Shown here piece after piece: positions 23,470-32,627 of a DNA stretch of 43,334 bases. The stretch spans positions 1-43,334 of the forward strand of contig JAZDHG010000018.1 in assembly GCA_043806135.1 (NCBI GenBank), in the 5' to 3' direction. A program made the position numbers and the translations under genes. The notes under the pieces are model-generated. The model was not told where the DNA came from. It searched no databases and saw nothing but the letters and a program-made list of their open reading frames with translations. Within the stretch, counting starts at the first letter, position 1; each line of letters opens with the position of its first letter. Origin of the DNA: JAGLQQ01 sp043806135 (GTDB lineage Bacteria > Omnitrophota > Gorgyraeia > B26-G9).

Positions 23470-25398
23470 ATGACTTATATAGGAACTGTCAAACATGATG
23501 TTAGCCTGTTAACGGAACAGGATATTTATCTTTTTAAGGAAGGAAGTCATTTCCGTTTATATGAAAAGTTAGGCTCGCACATTATGAGCGGTAAAGGAGC
23601 CAGAGGAGTTTTTTTTGCCCTCTGGGCGCCGAATGCCAAAAAGGTGAGCGTGATCGGAGATTTTAATGCCTGGAACGACCAATCCCATCCTCTGGCGCCT
23701 CGATGGGATAATTCCGGTATCTGGGAGGGGTTTATCCCGGGGGTCAAAAAAAGAGATCTGTATAAATATTATATTATCTCCAAAAACAATAATTTCCGTA
23801 CCCAGAAGAGAGATCCTTTTGCGTTTTATTCTGAAATTCCGCCTCAAACCGCATCTGTAGTCTGGGATATAGATTACTCGTGGAAAGATAGCCAGTGGAT
23901 GAAAGACCGGAATCAAAAGAACTCTTTAAAAGCGCCAATTTCAATTTATGAAGTTCATCTGGGTTCCTGGCGGCAAAAGCAGGGCGAAGGGGGAAAGTTT
24001 TTAAGTTACAGGGAAGCGGCTGAACAATTAGTCCAATACCTTCATGATATGAACTTTACCCATGTGCAGTTCCTTCCCCTTATGGAACATCCGTTTTATG
24101 GTTCGTGGGGATATCAGACAATTGGTTATTTCGCGCCCACCAGCCGATACGGCAATCCGCAGGATTTAATGTATTTGGTAGAACATCTTCATAAAGAAGG
24201 GTTCGGGGTCATATTAGACTGGGTTCCTTCCCATTTTCCTTCTGACGGACATGGATTGGCTTATTTTGATGGAACGCACTTATTTGAACATGCCGATCCT
24301 AAAAAGGGATTTCACCCGGATTGGAAGACCTATATTTTTAATTACGGTAGAAATGAAACAAGATGTTTTTTGATAAGCAGCGCGATGTTTTGGTTTGATA
24401 AGTATCATATTGACGGTATCCGCGTCGATGCCGTTGCCTCGATGTTATATCTTGATTATTCCCGCAAACAAGGGGAATGGATCCCGAATGAATACGGAGG
24501 AAGAGAAAATATAGAAGCAGTAAATTTTATAAAAAGATTAAATCTTGAAGTATATAAAAGTTATCCGGATGTGCAGATGATCGCGGAGGAATCCACATCA
24601 TGGCCCATGGTTTCAAAGCCGATTTTTATGGGCGGGCTTGGGTTCGGCATGAAATGGAATATGGGCTGGATGCATGATACTCTGGATTATTTTTCAAAAG
24701 ATCCTATCTATCGCAAATTCCATCATAACCAGTTGACTTTTAGTTTATCGTACGCATTTACGGAAAATTTTCTTTTATCAATCTCTCATGATGAGGTCGT
24801 CTATGGCAAGGGATCCTTGTTAGAAAAAATGCCCGGAGATGATTGGCAAAAATTTGCTAATTTGAGGGTTTTGTACGGATATATGTACGCCCATCCCGGG
24901 AAAAAACTGCTTTTTATGGGGCAGGAGTTCGGCCAGCGCTCAGAATGGAATCATGAAAAAAGCCTGGAATGGGATTTATTAAAGAACGCAGCGCATACCC
25001 AATTGCAAAGATGGGTCAAGGAATTAAACTATTTTTATAAGACAGAGCCGGCTGTTTATGAAAACGATTTTGATAATCAAGGGTTTAAATGGATGGATTG
25101 CCTGGACAGGGAAAGAGGCATCATCAGTTTTATGAGGAGTGATTCTTCAAAAAAAAATTCAGTGCTGGTTATTTGCAACTTTACACCCGTTCCCCGCAAT
25201 AAATACAAGATCGGTATCCCTTTGAGCGGATTTTGGAAAGAGGTATTAAACAGCGATGCCAAGGAGTACGGAGGAAGCGGCCAGGGAAATTTCGGCGGTT
25301 TAGAATCCGCACCGTTGCCCTCTCAGGGAAAAGATCATTCTCTTTCATTAACTATTCCGCCTTTGTCCGTCTTATTCTTCAAGCAGGTTGCGGTATGA
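23470..25398 (+). CDS. glgB: 1,4-alpha-glucan branching enzyme GlgB
   Basis: A 642-residue cytosolic enzyme that makes alpha-1,6 branches in glycogen. An N-terminal CBM48 domain (about 45-130; GVFFALWAPNAKKVSVIGDF) precedes the GH13 barrel. The four GH13 regions are intact: VILDWVPSHF, DGIRVDAVASMLYLDY (nucleophile Asp), MIAEEST (acid Glu) and SISHDEVVYGKGSL. A beta-sandwich C-terminal domain closes the protein. Length is normal for GlgB. The 166 bases upstream hold no gene; GGAG lies about 10 bases before the start. No other glycogen gene is in the window, though the broken nucleotidyltransferase belongs to the same broad superfamily as GlgC. Confidence 0.96.
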   Translation: MTYIGTVKHDVSLLTEQDIYLFKEGSHFRLYEKLGSHIMSGKGARGVFFALWAPNAKKVSVIGDFNAWNDQSHPLAPRWDNSGIWEGFIPGVKKRDLYKYYIISKNNNFRTQKRDPFAFYSEIPPQTASVVWDIDYSWKDSQWMKDRNQKNSLKAPISIYEVHLGSWRQKQGEGGKFLSYREAAEQLVQYLHDMNFTHVQFLPLMEHPFYGSWGYQTIGYFAPTSRYGNPQDLMYLVEHLHKEGFGVILDWVPSHFPSDGHGLAYFDGTHLFEHADPKKGFHPDWKTYIFNYGRNETRCFLISSAMFWFDKYHIDGIRVDAVASMLYLDYSRKQGEWIPNEYGGRENIEAVNFIKRLNLEVYKSYPDVQMIAEESTSWPMVSKPIFMGGLGFGMKWNMGWMHDTLDYFSKDPIYRKFHHNQLTFSLSYAFTENFLLSISHDEVVYGKGSLLEKMPGDDWQKFANLRVLYGYMYAHPGKKLLFMGQEFGQRSEWNHEKSLEWDLLKNAAHTQLQRWVKELNYFYKTEPAVYENDFDNQGFKWMDCLDRERGIISFMRSDSSKKNSVLVICNFTPVPRNKYKIGIPLSGFWKEVLNSDAKEYGGSGQGNFGGLESAPLPSQGKDHSLSLTIPPLSVLFFKQVAV

Positions 25399-25537
25399 AA
25401 AAGCGAATATAAGCTGATTTTGCAATTTACAAAAAAAGCGTTTGATATAGGTTAGGGGTTTATAAAGCAAGCGCCATGAATGTCAGAATAAAGGAAACCG
25501 GACATAAGCGGTAATTCAAAGAGAGAGGTAATCTGCA

Positions 25538-25960
25538 ATGCTGAATTGGAAAATATTTGCTCTGGGATCGGCTTTTTTTGCCGGGTTAACAGCAGTATTG
25601 GCAAAAATAGGCGTTAAGAATGTAACATCAAATTTGGCCACGCTTATAAGGACGATTGTTATTATTGTTTTTTTAGGTGTATTGATCGGTTTGCGGCATG
25701 AATGGAGAAATCCTTTTTCGATTGATAGGCATAGCCTGATATTCCTTGCTCTTTCCGGTATTACCACGGGTCTTTCATGGCTTTGTTATTTTCGTGCCCT
25801 GCAGGCCGGACCGGCTTCCTTAGTAGCTCCGATTGATAAGTTAAGTTTAGTTTTTGTCGTGGTTCTGTCCCTTTTATTTTTGGGAGAACGCGTAGGTGTA
25901 TATCAATGGCTAGGTATTTGTTTAATGACAGCAGGAGCTGTTATTATTATTTTTAAATGA
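25538..25960 (+). CDS. Single-domain EamA/DMT family transporter
   Basis: A 140-residue membrane protein with five predicted membrane segments, one EamA unit (PF00892). Characteristic stretches: FFAGLTAVLAKIGVKNV near the start and RALQAGPASLVAPIDKLSLV, then LFLGERVGVYQWLGICLM. Full DMT transporters have two units, so this probably works as a dimer, like the small multidrug-resistance proteins. Substrate unknown. AGAGAGGTAA precedes the ATG. Confidence 0.85.
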   Translation: MLNWKIFALGSAFFAGLTAVLAKIGVKNVTSNLATLIRTIVIIVFLGVLIGLRHEWRNPFSIDRHSLIFLALSGITTGLSWLCYFRALQAGPASLVAPIDKLSLVFVVVLSLLFLGERVGVYQWLGICLMTAGAVIIIFK

Positions 25961-26006
25961 AATAAAAGATAATAAATTTACTTTTAATCACTTTGAAGAG
26001 GATATA

Positions 26007-26035
26007 TTGTAGAGCTTAAGTATTTATAGTATAAT
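26007..26035 (+). promoter_or_regulatory. Promoter candidate upstream of the MarC gene
   Basis: TATAAT at 26030-26035 with TTGTAG at 26007-26012, 17-bp spacer. The -10 is perfect, the -35 is weak. It lies 67 bases before the MarC start. Confidence 0.5.
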
Positions 26036-26102
26036 AGATTGAGAAAAATAGAGCTGAAAGACAAACGAACACATTTGAAAAATAAAGGGAAGAGCAAGCC
26101 AT

Positions 26103-26684
26103 ATGATTAAGAATATGTTTCTCGCGTTTATACCGTTATTTGTAGCCGTGGATGCAATAGGCGTTCTGCCCATATTTGTATCTCTTACCGAGAAAATGAA
26201 AGCAAAAGAACGCTTAAATGTAATACGCTGGTCTATTGTTACTGCAACCTGTGTTGCCATATTTTTTATATTTTTAGGTAAAGCTGTTTTTAACGCACTT
26301 AATATAACTATAGCGGATTTTATGGTAGCCGGAGGCATGCTGCTTTTTTGTATTGCGATTATAGATCTTTTGAATCCAGAAAAAAAAAGACGTATCCCTA
26401 ATGGTGAACTGGGATTTGTGCCGCTGGGCACTCCATTGATTGTGGGACCGGCTGTGTTAACGACATCACTGTTAATGCTGGATACATACGGTTTATTGCC
26501 AACATTAATATCTGTTTTGACAAATATAATTTTAGCCGGATTGGTTTTTCTATCTGCTAATGTTTTGATAAAAGTTCTTGGGATAGCCGGCTCAAGGGCT
26601 CTTTCCAAAATTACAAGTTTGCTTCTGGCAGCTATTGCGGTCATGATGATAAGAAAAGGTATAACTTTAATGTTAGGTTTCTAA
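26103..26684 (+). CDS. MarC family integral membrane protein
   Basis: A 193-residue protein with six membrane segments, the usual size for MarC/YhgN (PF01914). Recognisable parts: FIPLFVAVDAIGVLPIFVSL in the first segment, and NGELGFVPLGTPLIVGPAVL with the PLGTPLI...GPA motif in the middle. Despite the name these proteins are not known to cause multidrug resistance; the function is unknown. Starts with a reasonable AAAGGGAAGAG upstream. Confidence 0.9.
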   Translation: MIKNMFLAFIPLFVAVDAIGVLPIFVSLTEKMKAKERLNVIRWSIVTATCVAIFFIFLGKAVFNALNITIADFMVAGGMLLFCIAIIDLLNPEKKRRIPNGELGFVPLGTPLIVGPAVLTTSLLMLDTYGLLPTLISVLTNIILAGLVFLSANVLIKVLGIAGSRALSKITSLLLAAIAVMMIRKGITLMLGF

Positions 26685-26688
26685 ATAA

Positions 26689-26700
26689 CCCCCCGGGGGG
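26689..26700. repeat. C6G6 palindrome after the MarC gene
   Basis: A perfect 12-base palindrome (six C then six G) four bases after the MarC stop, in an otherwise AT-rich intergenic stretch. A related GC-core palindrome lies at 39141-39162. Possibly part of an intergenic palindrome family or a weak end-of-transcript structure. Confidence 0.45.
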
Positions 26701-26851
26701 TAAAAGTCCCCTAGAGTACCCGGTAACCTCGTCACAAGATAGAAGCTGCCGCAAACTGCAAGTTATCAGAAAAAGCTATTTGAGAGAAGATTTAACTGCA
26801 TAGGATAAATCTTAGAATTTAGTCCAATTTTTTGACTTTGGCAAGACAGCT

Positions 26852-28237
26852 ATGAAAAATCAAAAAAGCATATTTAATCATAAACAACCGGAAGCCTTGA
26901 TCGTCTATAACTTTCTTTTGGCGATCGTAATAGGATCCTTCTTATTGAAATTGCCGATAGCCAGCACTAAGAATGCATTGTCATGGCTCGACTCTTTTTT
27001 TATGTCGACTTCTGCTGTTTGCGTTACGGGATTGAGTGTGACAGATATCGGTAAAGACCTGACATTATTTGGACAAATGGTTATCCTCTTTCTTATTCAA
27101 ATCGGGGGATTGGGGGTAATGATATTTTCATTGTTGTTTCTTATCCTTATCGGAAAAAAAATTGCACTGCTTTCTAATCTTTCTATTCCGCATTTATCGC
27201 AGGATATAAGTTTTAAAAATATTAAATATTCCATATTCATGATTTTTATAATGACTTTTTTCATCGAATCTGCTGGAGCCATTTTGTTGTTTTGTAACCT
27301 GAAGAATTATCATCCATTTATTTTTGCCGTATATAGCTCAATATTTCATTCTGTTTCGGCATTTTGTAATGCGGGTTTTAGTCTTTATGCGGATAATTTT
27401 ATAGGTTTTAATAATAATCCATATGTTATGCTGATCTTAATGTTTTTGATTGTTTTAGGCGGGTTAGGATTTATCGTTATTTATGAGGCTGTCAGAATTA
27501 TTCTGTTTAAAAGGAGTATTAGTAAAAAAATAAGTATCAGCCTGCATACAAAGATTGCTTTGACAGGAAGTTTGTTTTTTATTGTTTTCGGAGCAGTCAT
27601 TATCTGGTTGCTTGAGAGTCAGGGTATTCTGCGGAGTATGCCATTATCGTATAAAATCCTCAATTCATTCTTTCTTTCAATAACTTCCCGTACCGCGGGG
27701 TTTAATTCAGTAAATACATCGTTGTTATCAAATCCTACTTTAATCCTGCTCTTGTTCCTCATGTTTGTCGGAGGATGTCCGGGGTCAACCGCCGGAGGCA
27801 TAAAAATACACACTTTTTTTTCTGTAATAGCTCTTATGCGGAATAAATTGCGGGGATTAACAATGACAAGTCTTTTCAACCGAAAGATACCTGATGCTGT
27901 TGTAGGGAGAGCGTTAACAATATTCCTTGCCGCAATTTTTATTATATTTATTGCGGTATTCTTGCTTCAATTGACAGAGAATGTAACAATCCCCCATTTG
28001 GAAGTAAATCAAAAGGAAGCATTTTTGGATACTCTTTTTGAAGTTATATCGGCATTTGGTACGGTCGGGTTATCAACGGGGACAACGCTATACTTATCGT
28101 CTTGGGGGAAAGGCATAATAATCTTGTTAATGTTTGTAGGACGCATAGGGCTTCTTACGTTAGGGATAGCCCTGCAAATGAGGCAAAAACGTAAACTTAT
28201 TTATGAGTTTCCTGTTGAGGAAATAATCGTAAGTTGA
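26852..28237 (+). CDS. ktrB: Potassium uptake channel subunit, KtrB/TrkH family
   Basis: A 461-residue membrane protein with the fourfold M-P-M architecture. The four selectivity-filter Gly motifs are all visible: CVTGLSV (G60), CNAGFSL, RTAGFNS and GTVGLST. The GGCPGSTAGGIK loop is also typical. Length and filters fit the Na+-dependent KtrB group. The gene for the RCK regulator follows after 20 bases. The 167-base leader has no recognisable riboswitch, although the c-di-AMP synthase in this window makes c-di-AMP control through KtrA plausible. Confidence 0.94.
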   Translation: MKNQKSIFNHKQPEALIVYNFLLAIVIGSFLLKLPIASTKNALSWLDSFFMSTSAVCVTGLSVTDIGKDLTLFGQMVILFLIQIGGLGVMIFSLLFLILIGKKIALLSNLSIPHLSQDISFKNIKYSIFMIFIMTFFIESAGAILLFCNLKNYHPFIFAVYSSIFHSVSAFCNAGFSLYADNFIGFNNNPYVMLILMFLIVLGGLGFIVIYEAVRIILFKRSISKKISISLHTKIALTGSLFFIVFGAVIIWLLESQGILRSMPLSYKILNSFFLSITSRTAGFNSVNTSLLSNPTLILLLFLMFVGGCPGSTAGGIKIHTFFSVIALMRNKLRGLTMTSLFNRKIPDAVVGRALTIFLAAIFIIFIAVFLLQLTENVTIPHLEVNQKEAFLDTLFEVISAFGTVGLSTGTTLYLSSWGKGIIILLMFVGRIGLLTLGIALQMRQKRKLIYEFPVEEIIVS

Positions 28238-28257
28238 TAACAAAGGAGATAGATAAT

Positions 28258-28908
28258 ATGCAAAACATACTGATAATCGGGCTCGGGCATTTCGGTTATT
28301 CGCTGGTGAAAGAATTAGTAAAGCACCCGGTGGAGATTATTGCTATAGAGGAAAACCAGGAAAGAGCGGAGCTCGTCAAAGGGATGGCGGGGCAAGTTAT
28401 CGTAGCCAATGCAACAAATAAGGATCTATTGTTGAAGTTCAGCAAAGATGTAGATTGTGCGATCGTGTGTATAAGCGAAAAAATAGACAGCAGTGTATTA
28501 ATAACGTATTATCTGAAAGGAATGGGTATTAAAAAGATTATCGCAAAGGCAACAACAATTGATCATGGTGAAATTTTAAAATCTATCGGGGCGAATGAAA
28601 TCATCTATCCTGAAGAAGAAGCGGCAAAAAGGATAGCAAGAAACCTTGTTGCACCGGATATACTGGATGTGATTAAATTCTCAGATGAATTCGATATTAT
28701 TGAATTTCCTGTTCCGGAAAAATTTTTAAAGAAAACCATCAAGGATCTTAAACTGCGCAACAAATACAATATCGAGATCCTGGCTGTCAGGAATCCTTTG
28801 ACGGGTAAAACCAAAATTATGCCGACAGCTGATTATGAATTTACTCCGGATGATGTTATAATTTTTATCGGAGAAACTGAATCAATGAAAAAGCTGAATA
28901 ACCTTTGA
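28258..28908 (+). CDS. ktrA: Potassium channel regulatory subunit, KtrA/TrkA family
   Basis: A 216-residue cytosolic protein. The N-terminal RCK_N domain has the Rossmann nucleotide motif (ILIIGLGHFGYSLVKEL) and the acidic end of the second strand (IIAIEEN). The C-terminal RCK_C domain (about 135-216) is the site where c-di-AMP binds in Firmicutes homologues. It forms an octameric ring that gates KtrB according to ATP/ADP. AAAGGAG is placed correctly for the ATG at 28258; the TTG at 28234 precedes it and is not a start. Confidence 0.93.
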   Translation: MQNILIIGLGHFGYSLVKELVKHPVEIIAIEENQERAELVKGMAGQVIVANATNKDLLLKFSKDVDCAIVCISEKIDSSVLITYYLKGMGIKKIIAKATTIDHGEILKSIGANEIIYPEEEAAKRIARNLVAPDILDVIKFSDEFDIIEFPVPEKFLKKTIKDLKLRNKYNIEILAVRNPLTGKTKIMPTADYEFTPDDVIIFIGETESMKKLNNL

Positions 28909-29105
28909 TATTAATAATACTTTTAAAAAATATTCATTAATATGGGAATAAATCTGAAATAGGTTATAAACTTTAAAAACTTAAAGAGGTATTCTGCTAA
29001 GAAGTTTTTTGTTCGCACTTTCGGCTGAGCAATGCCTATATTTTACATGGACTTCATGTATATTTAATATATACAGAGTAAACTTAAAATAAATAGGAGA
29101 ATGAT

Positions 29106-29960
29106 ATGTTAAAGAAATTGTTAGTTATTGTTGCGGTATTAGCCTTGACGACCCCGGCTTTTGCGGCAAAAAATAAAAATTCAATACAGGTCAAAGGATC
29201 TGACACTATGGTTAACCTGAGCCAAGCCTGGGCTGAAGAATTTATGAAGAAAAATCCCGCGGATTTTGTAGCGGTTACAGGAGGGGGATCGGGAACCGGG
29301 CTGTCCAGCCTCATTAGCGGCACTTGTGATATTGCCATGACCTCAAGAAATATTAAACAGAAAGAAATCTCCCTTGCTAATCAGAGATCAATAAATCCTC
29401 ATGAAATAAAAGTCGCGCTGGATGGGCTTGCGGTTGTAGTGAATCCCCAGAATCCGGTCAGCAAGCTTACCAGCGATCAGTTAGCGGGAATCTTTACTGG
29501 TAAAATTGTTAATTGGAAAGAACTTGGGGGCAGGGATGAGAAGATCGTTATACTTTCGCGCGAAGTTAACTCCGGGACGCATGTCTATTTTAAAGAGCAT
29601 GTACTAAGGAAAAATGACCCCAACAGCAATGAAGAATTTGCGCCGAGCGCTTTGCTTCTTTCATCTTCCCAGGCAATTGCGGATGAAGTAGCCGGGAATT
29701 CTGCTGCCATAGGATATTACGGCATGGGGTATCTTTCCTCTAAACAGAAGCCTATAGCCGTAGCAAAAGATGAGAATTCTGAATATGTTGCGCCATTAAT
29801 AGAAAATGTTATAGACGGCAAATACCCAATATCAAGACCATTATTTATTTATACCAATGGCTTACCGCAAGGACTGGTAAAAAAATTTATAGATTTTGTG
29901 CTTTCTAAAGAAGGTCAGGATATTGTGTTGGCAACTGATTTCGTTCCGGTGAATAGATAA
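29106..29960 (+). CDS. pstS: Phosphate ABC transporter substrate-binding protein
   Basis: A 284-residue protein with a clear signal peptide (1-20, cleavage after AFA). Phosphate-binding segments are present: VKGSDTMVNLSQAWAEEF, GGGSGTGLSSLISGTCDIAM and SREVNSGTHVYFKEHVL. It captures phosphate in the periplasm and delivers it to PstCA. AATAGGAG precedes the start. It opens the pst operon, and an AT-rich palindrome lies at about 29055-29075, but I see no convincing Pho box. Confidence 0.95.
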   Translation: MLKKLLVIVAVLALTTPAFAAKNKNSIQVKGSDTMVNLSQAWAEEFMKKNPADFVAVTGGGSGTGLSSLISGTCDIAMTSRNIKQKEISLANQRSINPHEIKVALDGLAVVVNPQNPVSKLTSDQLAGIFTGKIVNWKELGGRDEKIVILSREVNSGTHVYFKEHVLRKNDPNSNEEFAPSALLLSSSQAIADEVAGNSAAIGYYGMGYLSSKQKPIAVAKDENSEYVAPLIENVIDGKYPISRPLFIYTNGLPQGLVKKFIDFVLSKEGQDIVLATDFVPVNR

Positions 29961-29963
29961 AAT

Positions 29964-30827
29964 ATGCGTAAACTAAAAGAACTTATTATTGAAAAACTCA
30001 TACTCATCTGCGGCCTTGCTTCAATGTTTTTTGTGGTTTTGATTTTTCTTTTTCTGCTTAAGGAAGGGCTTGCGGTATTCAATATCGTAAATCCTTTAAA
30101 ATTTCTTTTTGGCAAGAGCTGGTATCCTATTTCCGAACCGCCTCAGCTGGGAATTCTGCCTCTAATCCTGGGCTCTTTATTAGTTACTGTTGGTGCAGCG
30201 ATCATTTCTATTCCTATAGGCCTGGGGTGCGCTATTTATATTGCCGAGATCGCTCCTTTAAAAATCAAAGAGATTCTTAAGGCCGGAATAGAATTGCTGG
30301 CAGCTATCCCAAGCGTTGTCTTGGGGTTTATCGGCATGGTAACGCTTGTGCCTTTAGTAAAGAACGTATTCCATTTACCGACCGGCTTAACCGGTTTATC
30401 TGGTTCAATAATGTTGGCATTTATGGCCATGCCCACAATAGTTTCCATTGCAGAGGATGCCTTATATTCGGTCCCAAAAACGTATAAGGAAGGAGCGCTT
30501 GCCTTAGGGGCGACACGCTGGCAGATGATATGGCGCGTAATGCTTCCGGCGGCATCAAGCGGATTGCTTGCCGCAGTCATGCTGGGGATTGGCAGAGTAA
30601 TCGGCGAAACAATGGCTGTCATGATGATTACAGGTAACGCTGCGGTTATGCCAAATAGTATCTTGGCGCCAGTCAGGACCTTGACCGCTACAATTGCCGC
30701 TGAAATGGGAGAAGCGGTAGTAGGCAGCGAACACTATTTTGCTTTATTTGCTATTGGTTTAGTACTGTTTGTTATCAGTTTTGCTATAAATGTAACCGCG
30801 GATTTGTTTCTGCACAAAAGACAATAA
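29964..30827 (+). CDS. pstC: Phosphate ABC transporter permease PstC
   Basis: A 287-residue inner-membrane permease with six membrane segments. The EAA loop that docks on the ATPase reads EGALALGATRWQMIWRVMLP, and the following GIGRVIGETMAVMMITGN is typical PstC. It starts 3 bases after the pstS stop. Partner of PstA. Confidence 0.95.
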   Translation: MRKLKELIIEKLILICGLASMFFVVLIFLFLLKEGLAVFNIVNPLKFLFGKSWYPISEPPQLGILPLILGSLLVTVGAAIISIPIGLGCAIYIAEIAPLKIKEILKAGIELLAAIPSVVLGFIGMVTLVPLVKNVFHLPTGLTGLSGSIMLAFMAMPTIVSIAEDALYSVPKTYKEGALALGATRWQMIWRVMLPAASSGLLAAVMLGIGRVIGETMAVMMITGNAAVMPNSILAPVRTLTATIAAEMGEAVVGSEHYFALFAIGLVLFVISFAINVTADLFLHKRQ

Positions 30828-30828
30828 T

Positions 30829-30876
30829 GATCCATTCGACTTCGCTTAAGATTATCCTGAGCAGGTGACGAATGGA
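30829..30876. repeat. REP-like hairpin between pstC and pstA
   Basis: CCATTCG (30832-30838) pairs with CGAATGG (30868-30874); inside are CTTCGCTTAAGATTATCCTGAG words. The same word set (CTTCGG, CAGGCTCAGG, CTGAGCGAAG) recurs at 33384-33432, so this is a mobile palindromic repeat family inserted in the operon spacers. Confidence 0.7.
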
Positions 30877-30895
30877 ATGAGGAGCAGATAGAGGG

Positions 30896-31744
30896 ATGAA
30901 GAATCCTTACAGAACGCAAAAAATTGCCTTTTTCTTCTTACTATTAGCGACACTTTTAATAGTGGTTCCGGTAGGGTTAATCGTTATTATTATTATTCAA
31001 AAAGGATTACCCGCGATCAGCTGGCAGTTTCTTTCCGATATTCCAAAGCAGGGCATGCGTGCAGGCGGCATATTCCCGGCGATTGTAGGGACTCTATATT
31101 TGGTTACCGGGGCTATCATCTTTGCTTTACCGATTGGTCTTCTTGCCGCTGTATACTTGAGTGAATATTCAAAAGACAACATGCTTACTCGGATTATAAA
31201 GCTGGCAATCGTGAATTTGGCAGGTGTACCATCGGTGGTTTACGGACTTTTTGGCTTGGCTCTTTTTGTTGTATTCTTTAAATTCGGAGCATCGATTCTT
31301 TCCGGTTCGCTTACCCTTGGGATCATGATTCTCCCTGTTATCATTACCACTTCACGCGAAGCCCTGGAAAGTGTTCCTTATTCTTTTCGTGAGGTAAGTT
31401 TATCTTTAGGTGCGAGCCGTTGGCAAACTATAAGACACGTTGTTCTTCCTAATGCAATCCCAGGCATATTGACCGGGACTATATTAGGCTTAGGAAGGGC
31501 AGCCGGCGAGACCGCGCCGATTCTTTTTACTGTAGCCGCTTTTTATTTGCCTCAATTGCCTAGTTCAATATTTGATCAAGCAATGGCATTACCTTATCAT
31601 CTTTATGTGATATCAACTCAGGTGCCTAATGTTGATGAGAAAACCAGATATGGCACAGCACTTGTTTTATTAACATTGGTTCTATTCATGAATTTAATGG
31701 CAATAATTATCCGATATGAGTTTAGGAAAAAGAAAAAATGGTAA
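30896..31744 (+). CDS. pstA: Phosphate ABC transporter permease PstA
   Basis: A 282-residue permease with six membrane segments; EAA loop EVSLSLGASRWQTIRHVVLP and the following GRAAGETAPILFT are typical PstA. It forms the membrane channel with PstC. The gene is separated from pstC by the REP-like hairpin and from the ATPase genes by a nuclease-gene remnant. Confidence 0.95.
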   Translation: MKNPYRTQKIAFFFLLLATLLIVVPVGLIVIIIIQKGLPAISWQFLSDIPKQGMRAGGIFPAIVGTLYLVTGAIIFALPIGLLAAVYLSEYSKDNMLTRIIKLAIVNLAGVPSVVYGLFGLALFVVFFKFGASILSGSLTLGIMILPVIITTSREALESVPYSFREVSLSLGASRWQTIRHVVLPNAIPGILTGTILGLGRAAGETAPILFTVAAFYLPQLPSSIFDQAMALPYHLYVISTQVPNVDEKTRYGTALVLLTLVLFMNLMAIIIRYEFRKKKKW

Positions 31745-31767
31745 ACCCCCGCACCAATTGTTCGAAT

Positions 31768-31869
31768 ATGTGCTATGGGTATGTCTTAAAAAGTAAAAAA
31801 GATCAAAATTTTTACATCGGATCAACTGATAATTTAGAAAGAAGGCTTAAGGGGAGTTTGCAAGTATGA
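31768..31869 (+). pseudogene. GIY-YIG nuclease N-terminal fragment in the pst operon
   Basis: A 33-residue frame reading YGYVLKSKKDQNFYIGSTDN and LERRLKGS. This is the first half of a GIY-YIG domain (YVYVLKS...FYIGSTDNLERRL), including the conserved Arg, but it stops where the catalytic Glu-containing half should follow. The stop overlaps the next gene's ATG. It is what remains of a small UvrC-like or selfish nuclease gene that landed between pstA and the first pstB. Confidence 0.75.
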
Positions 31870-32627
31870 TAATTGGTGAGGGGATAAAGTTCGATATAAA
31901 AGACCTTAATATTTGGTTCGGCTCTGTAAATGCCTTGAAAAATTTGACTCTGGAAATTAAAGCTAAGGAAATTTTAAGCATAATCGGGCCTTCAAACAGC
32001 GGAAAGACAACTTTCTTAAGAATGCTTAACCGGCTGAACGATTTAAATCAAAATTTCAAGATGAATGGAACGGTGAAGCTTGAAAATGAAGATATTAAAA
32101 ATATTGATATGGAATTATTGCGTAAGAGAGTAGGGATGGTATTTGCATTACCTCTACCGCTTCCTTTGTCTGTTTTTGATAATGTGGCTTACGGTGTAAG
32201 AATGCATGGCAGGGAAAATAAGAAGTCTTTAAAAAATAAAGTAGAACTGTCTTTACAAGAGGCCTATCTTTGGGAAGAGGTTAAAGACAGGTTAAACGAA
32301 TCAGCCTTCAAATTGTCCGGAGGCCAGCAGCAGCGTCTTTGCATAGCCAGAACTCTGGCTGTTGAGCCGGAAGTGATCTTATTTGATGAGCCCTGCTCCG
32401 GGCTTGATCCTATTTCCACCGCGAAAGTAGAAGATGCCATGGTTAAATTAAAACAAAAATATACCATTGTTTTAGTAACTAATAATGTAAAGCAAGCGGC
32501 GAGGGTTGGAGACAGGACGGCCTTCTTTTTAAACGGTGAACTTATCGAACTGGACAAAACAGATAAGATGTTTACCGCCCCGCAAGATAAACGTACGGAT
32601 GGTTATATAAGAGGAAAGTTTGGATAA
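31866..32627 (+). CDS. PstB-like ATPase subunit 1 (intact signature, degenerate Q- and H-loops)
   Basis: A 253-residue ABC ATPase of the PstB family. Walker A GPSNSGKTT (41-49), signature LSGGQQQR (150-157) and Walker B ILFDEP (171-176) are intact. The Q-loop Gln is Ala (residue 94; VFALPLPLPLS where PstB has VFQxPNPFP), and the H-loop His is Asn (residue 206; LVTNN where PstB has VTHN). Both lost residues serve ATP hydrolysis in this chain's own nucleotide site, so this chain should not hydrolyse ATP well with its own Walker motifs, while it can still give its signature to a partner. The stop overlaps the next start by one base. See the second subunit for the complementary pattern. Confidence 0.9.
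   Translation: MIIGEGIKFDIKDLNIWFGSVNALKNLTLEIKAKEILSIIGPSNSGKTTFLRMLNRLNDLNQNFKMNGTVKLENEDIKNIDMELLRKRVGMVFALPLPLPLSVFDNVAYGVRMHGRENKKSLKNKVELSLQEAYLWEEVKDRLNESAFKLSGGQQQRLCIARTLAVEPEVILFDEPCSGLDPISTAKVEDAMVKLKQKYTIVLVTNNVKQAARVGDRTAFFLNGELIELDKTDKMFTAPQDKRTDGYIRGKFG

Noticed and set aside
26685..26851. c-di-AMP (ydaO) riboswitch before ktrB
   Set aside because: Tempting because cdaA is in the window and AACCTCGT appears, but the conserved ydaO core segments and paired helices are not present.
29040..29080. Pho box upstream of pstS
   Set aside because: TTTACAT and TTCATG are present but not with the 11-bp direct-repeat spacing of PhoB boxes.
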